Assembly: GCA_963831385.1 (NCBI GenBank)
Contig: CAWHPW010000006.1
Span: 124,001 to 188,000 of the forward strand
Length of the DNA: 64,000 bases
From: JACVRX01 sp963831385
GTDB taxonomy: Bacteria > Actinomycetota > Actinomycetes > Jiangellales > Jiangellaceae
Direction of reading: 5' to 3'
A program made the position numbers and the translations under genes. Below the pieces are notes generated by a model. It was not told the origin of the DNA. It did not search any database and saw only the letters and a program-made list of their open reading frames with translations. Shown in pieces: positions 8,004 to 17,300 of this stretch (within the stretch, counting starts at the first letter, position 1; each line of letters opens with the position of its first letter).

Positions 8004-8815
8004 CAGGTCAGGAGGAGCCGCTCGATCCGGACGGCCGCATACACGGTACCGACGAGACCCATCACTGCAAGGTACGCGACGTGTACCACGAGCTCGGGTC
8101 CGATCTCACCCAGCATCAGCCCGCGGATCAGCTCGACGCCGTGGTAGAGCGGCGTGACCTGCACGACCCACTGCCATTCCGCCGAGTAGGTGGAGAGCGG
8201 ATAGAAGGTGGCCGAGAACAGGAACATAGGCAGAATCGCCATCTGTACGTAGTCGAAGTCCTGCCAGCTCCGCATGAACGTCGTCGCGGCCATGCCGACA
8301 GCTGCGAAGGCGAATCCGATCAGGCTCGCGGCGGGGATGGCGAAGACGGCCCACCACGACGTGACAACACCGGCGACCGTGGCCACCAGAAGAAACGCCA
8401 CCGAGTAGAACAGGCCGCGTAGCAGCGCCCAGGAGATTTCTCCGATTGCCACATCCCGCGGACCAAGCGGAGTGGCCAGCACCGAGTCGTAGAGTTTGGC
8501 GTACTTCAGCTTGAAGAAAATGTTGAACGTGGCGTCGTAGACAGCACCGTTCATCGCAGCTGCCGCCATCAGCGCCGGCGCGACGAAAACGGCGTACTCG
8601 ACCAGCTGTCCGCTGCTCGTTTCGATGTCGCCGATCAGGGCGCCGAGGCCAACACCGAGGGAGAACAGAAAGAACACCGGTTCGAAGAATCCGCTGACCA
8701 GGACGAGCCAGCCGTGCCGGAACGCCCGCATATTGCGCTCGACCAACGTCCGGGCCAGGCCCGCGCCGGCGGGCAACGGAAGCGCCCGGGCCACCGCGTG
8801 AACTGTTGCGCTCAT
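8003..8815 (-). CDS. ABC-2 type transporter permease (NodJ/DrrB-like), second subunit
   Basis: 270 residues, about six membrane spans, with the ABC-2 membrane-domain pattern (long N-terminal helix region VSGFFEPVFFLFSLGVG, then TFMRSWQDFDYVQMAILPMFLFSATFYPL). I chose ATG 8815 (MSATVHAV), which overlaps the previous permease stop as ATGA; an upstream extension to 8872 would lie inside that gene. It pairs with the preceding permease and ATPase as a heterodimeric exporter. Confidence 0.85.
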   Translation of the reverse strand: MSATVHAVARALPLPAGAGLARTLVERNMRAFRHGWLVLVSGFFEPVFFLFSLGVGLGALIGDIETSSGQLVEYAVFVAPALMAAAAMNGAVYDATFNIFFKLKYAKLYDSVLATPLGPRDVAIGEISWALLRGLFYSVAFLLVATVAGVVTSWWAVFAIPAASLIGFAFAAVGMAATTFMRSWQDFDYVQMAILPMFLFSATFYPLSTYSAEWQWVVQVTPLYHGVELIRGLMLGEIGPELVVHVAYLAVMGLVGTVYAAVRIERLLLT

Positions 8816-9630
8816 ACGACCAGCCGCCGGCGGAATGACTGCAAGGCCAGGACGTAGCCGCCGGCGACCCACAGCAGGAGGTATCCGACGTTCACGGCCG
8901 CGCCGGTGACAGTTGCGGTGCCTAGAGCGAGCGCACGGCAGAGCTCAACGGCGTGCCACAGCGGAGTTGCCCACGCAATGGGCTGCATGATCGGCGGAAG
9001 CTGGTCGACCGGGAAGAACGTGCCGGAGAACAGAAACATCGGCATGACGCCGAACCGGAACAGCAGCGCGAAGCCACTGTCGCCGTCCTGGCGCGCCGAG
9101 AAGGCGAACACCGGTGCCGCGTACGCCATACCGCACAGCACAGCAACTGGCAGAGACAACGCTGACCACCCGAACTCGATCGCCCCGAGCAGCCAAGCGA
9201 CCAGGATGAACGCAGTGCTCGTCATCGCCACCCGCATCAGCACGAATGCCAGGTGCCCGAGCACCACATCTGGTATCCGCAACGGCGTTGCCAGCATGGC
9301 GTGGTACATCCGAAACCACTTGATCCCGCCGAGCACCGGGTAGGTCGACTCTCCTACCGCCGTGTTCATAGCCTGAGCGGCGAGCAGGCCCGGCGCGATG
9401 AACTGGACGTAACCCAGCCCACCGATGCCACCGTCCGGGCCGGCATCGACGAGCAACCCGAGGCCGAAGCCCATCGCGACCAGGAAGAACAGTGGCGAGA
9501 CGAATCCCTCGAACACCGAGGCGCGCCAGACCCGCCGGTAGGACGTGAGCCAGAAGGCGAACGCCCGGTTCCACCGACCCCCGGAGCGCTCCGGCGTCTG
9601 GCCCGCCGTAGTGATCGCCGTCGCAGTCAT
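8812..9630 (-). CDS. ABC-2 type transporter permease, first subunit
   Basis: 272 residues with six predicted membrane spans. The conserved ABC-2 segment near the C-terminus (FALLFRFGVMPMFLFSGTFFPVDQLP) parallels that of the next gene, so the two permeases are paralogues. The start overlaps the ATPase stop by one base (TGATG). Probably transports lipid-like, polysaccharide or antibiotic substrates, as NodJ/DrrB relatives do; the real substrate is not evident. Confidence 0.85.
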   Translation of the reverse strand: MTATAITTAGQTPERSGGRWNRAFAFWLTSYRRVWRASVFEGFVSPLFFLVAMGFGLGLLVDAGPDGGIGGLGYVQFIAPGLLAAQAMNTAVGESTYPVLGGIKWFRMYHAMLATPLRIPDVVLGHLAFVLMRVAMTSTAFILVAWLLGAIEFGWSALSLPVAVLCGMAYAAPVFAFSARQDGDSGFALLFRFGVMPMFLFSGTFFPVDQLPPIMQPIAWATPLWHAVELCRALALGTATVTGAAVNVGYLLLWVAGGYVLALQSFRRRLVV

Positions 9631-10580
9631 CAGTCGATCAGCGTCCGGCCAGTCAGGTGGAGGAAGACGTCCTCCAGCGTCGATCGGCGCACGAGCACCG
9701 ACAACGGCGAAAGTCCCCGGGCGTGCACGATCGCGGCGCCGTCGTCGCCGTCGTCGGTGTAGAGGAGGAGACGGTCGGGCAGCACCTCGATGCGAGCGGC
9801 GAGATCGCTGACCTTCTCGGCGTAGCGAGCGTGGTCATCGGCCGCGAACCGCAGCTCGAGCACCTCGCGGGTCGAGTGCTGCTCGATAAGTTGCCGCGGC
9901 GACCCGTGCGCGACGATTCGGCCGTTGTCCATGACGACAAGTCGGTCGCACAACTGCTCCGCCTCGTCCATGTAGTGCGTGGTCAGCACCAGGGTGACCC
10001 CAGTCCGCTTGAGCCGGAACAGCCGATCCCACAGCAGATGCCGGGCTTGCGGGTCCAGACCAGTGGTGGGCTCGTCGAGAAGCAGGATCTCGGGTTCGTT
10101 GATCAGCGCTCGGGCAATCGTCAGCCGCCGTTTCATGCCACCCGACAACGGTTCGACCTTGCTGTCCGCGCGGTCGGCGAGCTGAGCGAACTCCACCAGT
10201 TCGGTCGCCCGCTCGTGGACCGTCGCCCGGGGCAGCCCGAAGTACCGCCCGTATACCAGCAGGTTTTCCCGGACCGTCAACTCTTCATCGAGAGTGTCGC
10301 GTTGGGGTACAACGCCTAGCCGGGCGCGGATAGCCGGGCCGTTGGCCTCGGGATCCATACCGAGGACCCGTAGTTCGCCAGCACTGGGTGGAGAGACGCA
10401 ACCGATCATGCGCATGGCGGAGGTCTTGCCGGCACCGTTTGGGCCGAGGAAGCCGAAGGCCTCGCCCCGGCTGACCGCGAAGTCGATGCCGTCAACTGCG
10501 GTGAGCTCGCCGAACCGTTTGGTCAGACCGCGCGCACTGATCAACGTCTCAGAAGGGCGTTGATCGCGTGCGGCAGCCAC
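9630..10580 (-). CDS. ABC transporter ATP-binding protein (NodI/DrrA-like)
   Basis: 316 residues. Walker A GPNGAGKT, signature LSGGMKRRL, Walker B ILLLDEPTTGLD and the switch His in LTTHYMDEAEQLCDR are all present, so it should be an active ATPase. The C-terminal extension of about 80 residues is typical of DrrA/NodI exporter ATPases. GTG 10580 is the first in-frame start; no strong ribosome site is seen. First gene of an ATPase-permease-permease-MFS operon. Confidence 0.9.
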   Translation of the reverse strand: MAAARDQRPSETLISARGLTKRFGELTAVDGIDFAVSRGEAFGFLGPNGAGKTSAMRMIGCVSPPSAGELRVLGMDPEANGPAIRARLGVVPQRDTLDEELTVRENLLVYGRYFGLPRATVHERATELVEFAQLADRADSKVEPLSGGMKRRLTIARALINEPEILLLDEPTTGLDPQARHLLWDRLFRLKRTGVTLVLTTHYMDEAEQLCDRLVVMDNGRIVAHGSPRQLIEQHSTREVLELRFAADDHARYAEKVSDLAARIEVLPDRLLLYTDDGDDGAAIVHARGLSPLSVLVRRSTLEDVFLHLTGRTLID

Positions 10581-10640
10581 GTCGATCGACGGTACCTGCC
10601 TGGTCCGACCGGACGCATGGCACTTTCGAGCGACGGACGG

Positions 10641-10835
10641 CTAGCGCTCGGTCGGCGGGAGCCGCAGCGCGTCGCAGACAGCGCGCCAGACCAGCTTGGG
10701 ATCGTCGCCGGCGTCGAGCGCCTGGTGAACGGTGCGGTCGGACAGACCCGCAAGAACCTGGTCGCGAGCCCACGAGTCGGCATATGCCGCACCGAGGTGG
10801 TGTTCCATCCGCCGCCAGAATTCCGTCAACCGCAC
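10641..10835 (-). CDS. DUF3046 family protein
   Basis: 64 residues beginning VRLTEFWRRM from GTG 10835; the body (AAYADSWARDQVLAGLSDRTV...DPKLVWRAVC) matches the small actinobacterial DUF3046 family, usually encoded close to recA. A TTG three codons upstream is possible but gives a non-family N-terminus. No biochemical function is known. Here about 10 kb of inserted genes separates it from recA. Confidence 0.85.
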   Translation of the reverse strand: MRLTEFWRRMEHHLGAAYADSWARDQVLAGLSDRTVHQALDAGDDPKLVWRAVCDALRLPPTER

Positions 10836-10847
10836 GCCACACAATCC

Positions 10848-11228
10848 TTACGACGAGGTCGCGGGTGGGTCGTACGCCGGCTGGTAGAGCGTCAACTCGC
10901 CTGCTCCCGGAACTTTCAGCCGAGCCGCGATCCCCCAGCCTTCGTCCCGGATTTCGCCGGTGAATTCTGCGCCCTTGGCGGCGAGCTCCGCCATCGTCTT
11001 GTCGAGGTCGTCGCACATCAGCGACACGTCGAACTGCTGTGCGGTGGATCCTGCCTCGCCTTGGTGCTCCCAGGAGCTGGGATGTACTGCCAGCTCGCTA
11101 GGCCCGCTCTTGAAGATCAGCCAGCCATCGCCGGTGTCAGTGGCTTGGAATCCCAGGACATCACGGAAGAATGCCCGAGCCGCGTCTGGATCCTCTGCAT
11201 AGACCAGGGCGTGTATTGCAGTGATCAC
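10848..11228 (-). CDS. VOC family (glyoxalase/bleomycin-resistance fold) protein
   Basis: 126 residues from GTG 11228 (VITAIHALVYAEDPDAARAF). Two beta-alpha-beta-beta-beta halves are recognisable: HALVYAED...FFRDVLGF and the second half DVSLMCDDLDKTMAELAAKG...ELTLYQP. Glyoxalase-like metal or ligand sites are plausible (His near the N-terminus, Glu in GAGELTLYQ). Substrate unknown; upstream in-frame codons lack family similarity. Confidence 0.82.
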   Translation of the reverse strand: MITAIHALVYAEDPDAARAFFRDVLGFQATDTGDGWLIFKSGPSELAVHPSSWEHQGEAGSTAQQFDVSLMCDDLDKTMAELAAKGAEFTGEIRDEGWGIAARLKVPGAGELTLYQPAYDPPATSS

Positions 11229-11269
11229 GCTGAGATCGTACGGCGCTACGGTGAGCGCTCCCGACCCCG

Positions 11270-11707
11270 TCAGTGGAGCCAACCTTCGACTGGCTCGAGA
11301 ACGGCGACCGGGATCGTCCGGCCCGCTCGCCGTGCGTACTTCCCGACACCGGGTACTTGTACGAGCACGACGTTGTTCCACATCGCGTCGCGCTCCGCAC
11401 CTACCAGCTCACGAGGCCGTACGAGAAGCTTCTTGTCCCTTACTTGCACCTCGGCCACTTCCGCCGCGCGCAGGTTTCGGAACCAGTCCGGGTCGTGGGC
11501 AGAGCCGGACGCCGTTCCCCATACGACGAACCCCTCGGCGGTCTCCAGGAACCGCACGGGGGTCGAACGCGGGATTCCCGTCCGTCGGCCCGGTGTCGTG
11601 ATGATGAGGACGTGGACATCCTTGCCGCCACCGGAGAGTCGCCCGTCGAGGACTCGGTACATCCACACACCGATTCGGTTCCCGACCCGAGTCAACCTGC
11701 GCTTCAC
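11270..11707 (-). CDS. Deazaflavin (F420)-dependent nitroreductase-family protein
   Basis: 145 residues, split beta-barrel of the Ddn/DUF385 type: LIITTPGRRTGIPRSTPV near the N-terminus, GFVVWGTASGSAHDPDWFRNLRA, a basic VRDKKLLVRPRE strand and a C-terminal VPGVGKYARRAGRTIPVAVLEP. Ddn relatives reduce quinones or nitro compounds with F420H2. GTG 11707 starts the family region; GGAGG lies about 11 bases upstream. It is divergent from the PPOX-class gene at 11788. Confidence 0.85.
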   Translation of the reverse strand: MKRRLTRVGNRIGVWMYRVLDGRLSGGGKDVHVLIITTPGRRTGIPRSTPVRFLETAEGFVVWGTASGSAHDPDWFRNLRAAEVAEVQVRDKKLLVRPRELVGAERDAMWNNVVLVQVPGVGKYARRAGRTIPVAVLEPVEGWLH

Positions 11708-11787
11708 GTGTCTTTCGACCCCTCCGTCCTGGGATATTGGCCGCCGGGTCGAATCCGCTCGGCAGGAGCTTAGGGCAGAGTGTCGCC

Positions 11788-12231
11788 ATGGCGGTGTTGA
11801 ACACAGCGGCACGGCGGGTGATCGAGTCCGGCGGACTCGCACATTTGGTCACGATCAACGACGATGGTTCTCCGCAGGTCAGCGTGGTCTGGGTCGGGCT
11901 TGATGGTGACGAGTTGGTCGCCGGTCATCTGGACAGTCGCCAACGCAAGCTGCACAACATTCGTCGCGATCCACGCGTCGCCGTGTCCTTTGAAGGATCG
12001 GGCGCGAACCAGATCGGCATGCGGGACTACCTGGTGATACACGGCACGGCCAGAGTGACGGCCGGCGGCGCTCCCGAGTTGTTGCACCGTCTCGCTCAGA
12101 CCTACGTCGGCCCCGGCACAGTGTTTCCGCCGTTTCCTCATCCTCCGCCAGGTTTCGTTACTCATGTAGCAATCAGCCGTATTGCCGGCAGCGGTCCCTG
12201 GCTCGAGTCGGCGTCGACAGAGGATGGTTGA
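11788..12231 (+). CDS. PPOX-class, probably F420-dependent, oxidoreductase
   Basis: 147 residues starting MAVLNTAARRVIES at ATG 11788, with AGGGCAGAG upstream. Pattern of the pyridoxamine-phosphate-oxidase-like split barrel: GGLAHLVTINDDGSPQVSVVWVG, RQRKLHNIRRDPRVAVSFE, YLVIHGTARVTAGGA. Such proteins in actinomycetes use F420 or FMN. A neighbouring F420-family gene is divergently transcribed. Substrate unknown. Confidence 0.85.
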   Translation: MAVLNTAARRVIESGGLAHLVTINDDGSPQVSVVWVGLDGDELVAGHLDSRQRKLHNIRRDPRVAVSFEGSGANQIGMRDYLVIHGTARVTAGGAPELLHRLAQTYVGPGTVFPPFPHPPPGFVTHVAISRIAGSGPWLESASTEDG

Positions 12232-12232
12232 C

Positions 12233-12760
12233 ATGGCATCCGTAGACATCTTGGGTGACGCCTTTGGCCGGATTCGTCAGATCGTCCACCAGGTCGTGGA
12301 TGGTCGGACGCCGGAAGAGTTGGCGTTCCGCGTCGACAGTGAAGCGAATTCGATCGCGTGGCTCGTCTGGCACCTGACCCGGATCCAAGACGATCACGTG
12401 GCGGATGTGGCGCAGACCGAGCAGGTGTGGACGGCCGGCGGCTGGTCCCAGCAGTTTGGGTTTACCTTTCCGCCGCCGGCGACCGGCTTTGGGCACAGCA
12501 GCGATGATGTGGCGGCCGTTCAGGTGCGGTCTGGCGATCTGTTGACCGGCTATCACGACGCGGTCCAAGATGCGACCAGCCGATATCTCGATCGCCTGAC
12601 CGACGCCGACTTTGCCCGCATTGTCGACCGGTCGTGGGACCCACCGGTGACACTGGCGGCCCGACTCGTCAGCGTGATCAGCGACGACCTTCAGCATGCA
12701 GGGCAAGCCGCATTCATTGCCGGTGTACTAGGCCGACGACCTGATACAACCCGAAGTTAG
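12233..12760 (+). CDS. DinB-family (DUF664-like) protein
   Basis: 175 residues, a four-helix-bundle DinB-like protein: N-terminal DAFGRIRQIVHQVVDG, then NSIAWLVWHLTRIQDDHV containing the first metal-binding His, and LVSVISDDLQHAGQAAFIAGVL near the C-terminus with another. ATG 12233 starts one base after the preceding stop; GAGG lies upstream. ATG 12224 is a possible but poorly spaced alternative. Members include metal-dependent thiol transferases; the role here is not known. Confidence 0.8.
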   Translation: MASVDILGDAFGRIRQIVHQVVDGRTPEELAFRVDSEANSIAWLVWHLTRIQDDHVADVAQTEQVWTAGGWSQQFGFTFPPPATGFGHSSDDVAAVQVRSGDLLTGYHDAVQDATSRYLDRLTDADFARIVDRSWDPPVTLAARLVSVISDDLQHAGQAAFIAGVLGRRPDTTRS

Positions 12761-12835
12761 GGGTCCCTGTGGCTCCCTGGCGCGCGGATACGCCGGCAGA
12801 CCCGACTGCCTGACACTCGACGACAGATTCTCAGC

Positions 12836-13639
12836 TCAGGCTGAGGAGTTCAGTAGGTCGGCGAAGGCCGTGAGGTCGTCGTCGGGATTTACCGGCCAGG
12901 CGTCCAGGCCGGGCGCGCGGAGCACGGTGTCGATCAGATCCGCGGATCCACCGACCAAGGTGGAGTCGAAGTCGATCTCGGTGCCGACGCACCAGAAGTG
13001 GTCAGTCGGCCAGAGCAGGTTGGGAGACTGCGGCTCGAACCCGGTGGGAGAGCCGTGCCAGCCCATGTCCAGTGCCGCCGGCAACCGCCCGCGAAAGAGC
13101 AGGTAGTCGCGCTGGGGCAGATGCAGGCGGGGCAGCGCCAACACCTCGGCGGATACTCCAGGCTGCAGTGCAGGTCCCGGCTCGACGTGGCCGTCGTCAC
13201 CGACGGTCAGCGCCTTCACACCGGAGCCATCAATCCAACCCCAGCCTTCCCACAGCGCATGGAAGCAGTCTTGACTGCCGGTAGATGGAGCTAGGACGTC
13301 GACCAGCACGCTGAACGCGGACGTGGCGAGGCTGCCCACCCGCACGTCGCCGTCGTCCCAGAGACCGGACGGGGATGTCGAGACGTCGGATTCTGTGGTT
13401 GGCGTGGCGATGGCGGCCCACTGCATGAGGGCGTGCGGTATGCGCCCGGTGAGCTGGCAGACCTGCGCCCAGGTCAGCGATGTTCGATCGTCGTCGAGCT
13501 CGACTGGATGCATGACGCGGGCATAGGCCGCGAAGCCGCGCGGCACCACCGAGCCGACCATCCCGAGCGGCCCGCTCAGCCGCTCCCCGATCCAGTCGCC
13601 TGCCGAGACGTCTGCTTCTGGTACGAGACCAGCCTTCAT
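12836..13639 (-). CDS. Conserved hypothetical protein
   Basis: 267 residues, acidic and Trp-rich, without membrane segments or signal peptide. I do not recognise a family with confidence. ATG 13639 (MKAGLVPEADVSAGDW) leaves 53 bases to the divergent DUF4287 gene; ATG 13708 would overlap it. The C-terminal half (LPQRDYLLFRGRLPAALDMGW, LLWPTDHFWCVGTEIDFDSTL) looks like a folded cytoplasmic domain. Confidence 0.7.
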   Translation of the reverse strand: MKAGLVPEADVSAGDWIGERLSGPLGMVGSVVPRGFAAYARVMHPVELDDDRTSLTWAQVCQLTGRIPHALMQWAAIATPTTESDVSTSPSGLWDDGDVRVGSLATSAFSVLVDVLAPSTGSQDCFHALWEGWGWIDGSGVKALTVGDDGHVEPGPALQPGVSAEVLALPRLHLPQRDYLLFRGRLPAALDMGWHGSPTGFEPQSPNLLWPTDHFWCVGTEIDFDSTLVGGSADLIDTVLRAPGLDAWPVNPDDDLTAFADLLNSSA

Positions 13640-13692
13640 GCTCACGGCTTCAGTACAGTCGATCGCAGCTAAGCGAGAAAGGACGGGAACGA

Positions 13693-13980
13693 ATGTCTTT
13701 TCAGGCATACCTGGACAACATCGAGGACAAGACCGGATTGACGCCCCGGGAATTCATTGCACTCGCGCACAAGCGCAGCTTCGACGAGTCGACGAAGGCC
13801 GGTCCCATCGTGGAATGGCTCAAGGACGACTATGACCTCGGGCGCGGGCACGCGATGGCGCTGGTGCATGTCATCAAGAACGGCGAGAAGATCGACGCCA
13901 AGCACGTGGGAACGACCGGCACCCACCGCGACGAGTCCGACACCCTCTGGCTTGACGGAAAGCGGAACCGCCCGACCTAA
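13693..13980 (+). CDS. DUF4287 domain protein
   Basis: 95 residues. MSFQAYLDNIEDKTGLTPREF, followed by IVEWLKDDYDLGRGHAMALVHVI, is the DUF4287 signature, a small helical domain seen alone or fused to other domains in actinomycetes. A ribosome site (GAGAAAGGA) lies upstream of ATG 13693. The C-terminus is short and basic. Function unknown. Confidence 0.85.
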   Translation: MSFQAYLDNIEDKTGLTPREFIALAHKRSFDESTKAGPIVEWLKDDYDLGRGHAMALVHVIKNGEKIDAKHVGTTGTHRDESDTLWLDGKRNRPT

Positions 13981-14119
13981 GAGTCACGTCAGCGCTCGGT
14001 GCTGCAAGAGCAGAATGTGTCGGTGGCCGGCTGAGCGTGCACGAGCCGATCAACGCTTTCGTCGCCCGGACCGGTCGGGATGGTCGGTCGGCCACTCGCG
14101 GCGACCTCGAGCCAGCGAT

Positions 14120-14350
14120 CTACCTCGGCCGCTGGGTCCGGTGGTGCGGTTTGCTCGTCGGCGGGCTCGGGCCGGTGGTGTAGGTCCGGCCCAGTGGGTT
14201 GGTCTGGGTCAGCGCCCCCGTCTCCGGGTCGAGCACATGCACCCAGCCGCCATGCGTTTTCGCGTTGTGATCGCCGGGGCACAGCGTTGCCAGGTTGGTC
14301 ACGCTGGTCGGATCAATAGCGCCACCTGCTGGCCTGGGACGGCAGGCCAC
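14120..14350 (-). pseudogene. C-terminal remnant of an HNH endonuclease (DUF222/13E12-like)
   Basis: The minus strand encodes CRPRPAGGAIDPTSVTNL and then ATLCPGDHNAKTHGGWVHVL, ending with NPLGRTYTTGPSPP. This matches the tail of the HNH proteins common in actinomycetes (GGxTxxxNLxxLCxxHHxxKHxxGW). Only about 75 residues remain. The DUF222 part and the first half of the HNH motif are absent, and the usual HH reads GDH. It lies between DUF4287 and lhr, probably the scar of a lost mobile-type gene. Confidence 0.6.
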
Positions 14351-14385
14351 GACACGTTGTCGGTCGCACAGGTGAGGATGGACCA

Positions 14386-17300
14386 GTGACCGACGTCCTC
14401 GAGCTGTTCGGCCCGGCGACCAGGCAGTGGTTCGCGGGCGCGTTCGCCGCGCCCACGACAGCTCAAGAAGGCGCCTGGCGGGCCGTCGCCGATGGCCACA
14501 ACGCGCTGGTCGTCGCGCCCACCGGGTCGGGCAAGACGCTCGCAGCGTTCCTGTGGGCCCTGGACCGCCTCACCGGCGAGCCGAAGCCAGACGATCCCAA
14601 GCGGCGTTGCCGCGTCCTCTACGTTTCTCCGCTCAAAGCACTGGCAGTCGACGTCGAGCGAAATCTCCGGGCGCCGCTCACCGGGATCGGCCAAGCCGCC
14701 CGCCGTCTGGGTCTGCCCGAGCCCGACGTCACCGTCGGCATTCGCTCCGGCGACACGCCGGCTGACGACCGGCGCCGGTTCCAGCGGACGCCTCCCGACG
14801 TGCTCATCACCACGCCGGAGTCGTTGTTCCTCATCCTCACTTCGCAGGCCCGCGATTCGCTGCGTGGCGTCGAGACCGTCATCGTCGACGAGGTCCATGC
14901 CGTCGCCGGTACCAAGCGCGGCGCTCACCTCGCGCTCTCGCTCGAACGAGTCGACGCGCTGCTCGCCAAGCCCGCCCAACGAGTCGGTCTCTCGGCGACC
15001 GTCCGTCCGGTCGACGAGGTCGCCCGCTTCCTCGGCGGGTCGCAACCCGTTCAGGTCGTCGCCCCCAACGCCAGCAAGGAGTGGGACTTGAAGGTGGTGG
15101 TCCCGGTCGCGGATCTCGGCGAGCTGGGTGGCCACGCCACCGGCCCCGACGTCAGCCCCGAAGGGCGCTCGTCCATCTGGCCCCATGTCGAGGAGCGTGT
15201 GCTCGACCTGGTCGAGGAGCACCGCTCCACGATCGTCTTCGCCAACTCGCGTCGGCTGGCCGAGCGGCTCACGGCCCGGCTCAACGAGATCTCGGCCGAG
15301 CGCGCCACCGGCGAAGCGCTGCCAGCTCCGGGCGAGCTGCGGCCGTCGGAGATCATGGCTCAGGCCAGCGCCACCAGGGGCATCGAAGCCACCGTCGCAC
15401 GCGCCCATCACGGAAGCGTGAGCAAGGAGCAGCGCGCGGTCATCGAGGACGACCTCAAGACCGGGCGGCTGCCCGCGGTCGTCGCCACCAGCAGCCTTGA
15501 GCTCGGCATCGACATGGGCGCGGTCGACCTGGTCGTCCAGGTCGAGTCGCCGCCGTCGGTCGCCAGCGGCCTGCAGCGGGTCGGGCGAGCGGGCCATCAG
15601 GTCGGCGCCGTCTCGCGCGGCGTGCTGTTCCCCAAGTACCGCGGCGACCTGGTCCAAACCGCCGTTGTGGTCGAGCGCATGCGATCGGGCCAGATCGAGG
15701 AGCTGCATGCACCGCGTAACCCGCTCGACGTGCTCGCCCAACAGATCGTGTCCACCCTGGCAATGGACAGCTGGCACGTCGACGAGCTGCTCGCGATGAT
15801 CCGCCGGGCGCATCCGTTCGCCACTCTCCCCCGCAGCGCCTACGACGCCGTCCTCGACATGCTTTCCGGCCGCTACCCGTCGGACGAGTTCGCCGAGCTG
15901 CGGCCCCGGATCGTGTGGGACCGCACGACCGGCACGCTCACCGGTAGGCCGGGCGCCCAGCGACTCGCGGTCACCAGCGGCGGCACCATTCCCGATCGCG
16001 GGTTGTTCGGAGTGTTTCTCGCCGGGTCGGAGCGTGGCGGGCGGGTCGGTGAGCTCGACGAGGAGATGGTGTACGAGTCGCGGGTCGGCGACGTGTTCGC
16101 CCTCGGCGCCACCAGCTGGCGAATCGAAGACATCACTCACGACCGGGTGATCGTCTCCCCCGCGCCGGGCCAGCCGGGCCGCCTGCCATTTTGGAAGGGC
16201 GACATCCTCGGCCGGCCGGCCGAGCTTGGCGCGGCCGTCGGCGCTTTCGTCCGCGAGATCACCGCATTGCCCGACGACGCCGCCCGTGACCGCGCGACGA
16301 CCGCCGGCCTCGACGAGTGGGCGACCGACAACCTACTCGGCTACCTGCGTGAGCAGCGCGAAGCCACCGGCCACGTTCCGGACGATCACACTCTGCTGGT
16401 CGAGCGATTCCGTGACGAGCTGGGCGATTGGCGGCTGATCGTGCACTCCCCGTACGGCGCCCAGGTCCACGCCCCGTGGGCGCTTGCCATCGGGGCTCGG
16501 CTTCGCGAGCGCTATGGCGTCGACGTGCAAGCCGCGCACGCCGACGACGGCATCGTGCTGCGCATCCCCGATACTGCCGACGACCTCGGCGAGCCCGGCG
16601 GCGCCGGGCTGCCCGGTGCCGAACTCGTATTGCTCGACCCCGACGACGTCGACGACGCGGTCACCACCGAGGTCGGCGGCTCGGCTTTGTTCGCCTCCCG
16701 TTTCCGCGAGTGCGCAGCACGTGCGCTGCTACTCCCCCGCCGCGACCCCCGCCGGCGGACGCCACTGTGGCAGCAGCGGCAGCGGTCGGCTCAGCTGCTG
16801 GAGATCGCCTCGAAATATGGCTCGTTCCCCATCGTGCTCGAAGCCTTGCGTGAGTGCGTCCAGGACGTCTACGACCTGCTGGGGCTGCAGCGGCTGATGC
16901 GGGCCATCGCGGACCGGTCGGTGCGGGTCGTCGAGGTCGAGACTGCCCAACCCTCTCCGTTCGCGCGGTCGCTGCTGTTCGGCTACGTCGCTGCCTTCCT
17001 CTACGAGGGCGACTCGCCGCTGGCCGAACGGCGGGCTCAGGCGCTCTCGCTCGACCCGACGCTGCTGGCCGAGCTGCTCGGCCGGACAGAGCTGCGGGAG
17101 TTGCTCGACGCGTCGGTCATCCTGCGCACCGAGGCAGAGCTGCAGCGGCTCGCACCCGACCGGCAGGCCCGCGACCTGGAAGGGGTAGCCGACCTGCTCC
17201 GCCTGCTCGGGCCGCTGTCCACCGCCGCTGTCGCCCAGCGATCGGTCAACGCCGGCGACACACTCCGGCACCTGGCCGCGCTGGAGGACGCCCGCCGGGC

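Noticed and set aside
14299..16140. 613-codon minus-strand open frame antisense to lhr
   Set aside because: Rich in Gly/Arg/Asp shadow composition; only its last part touches the HNH remnant region, in another frame. Lhr motifs on the plus strand are intact.
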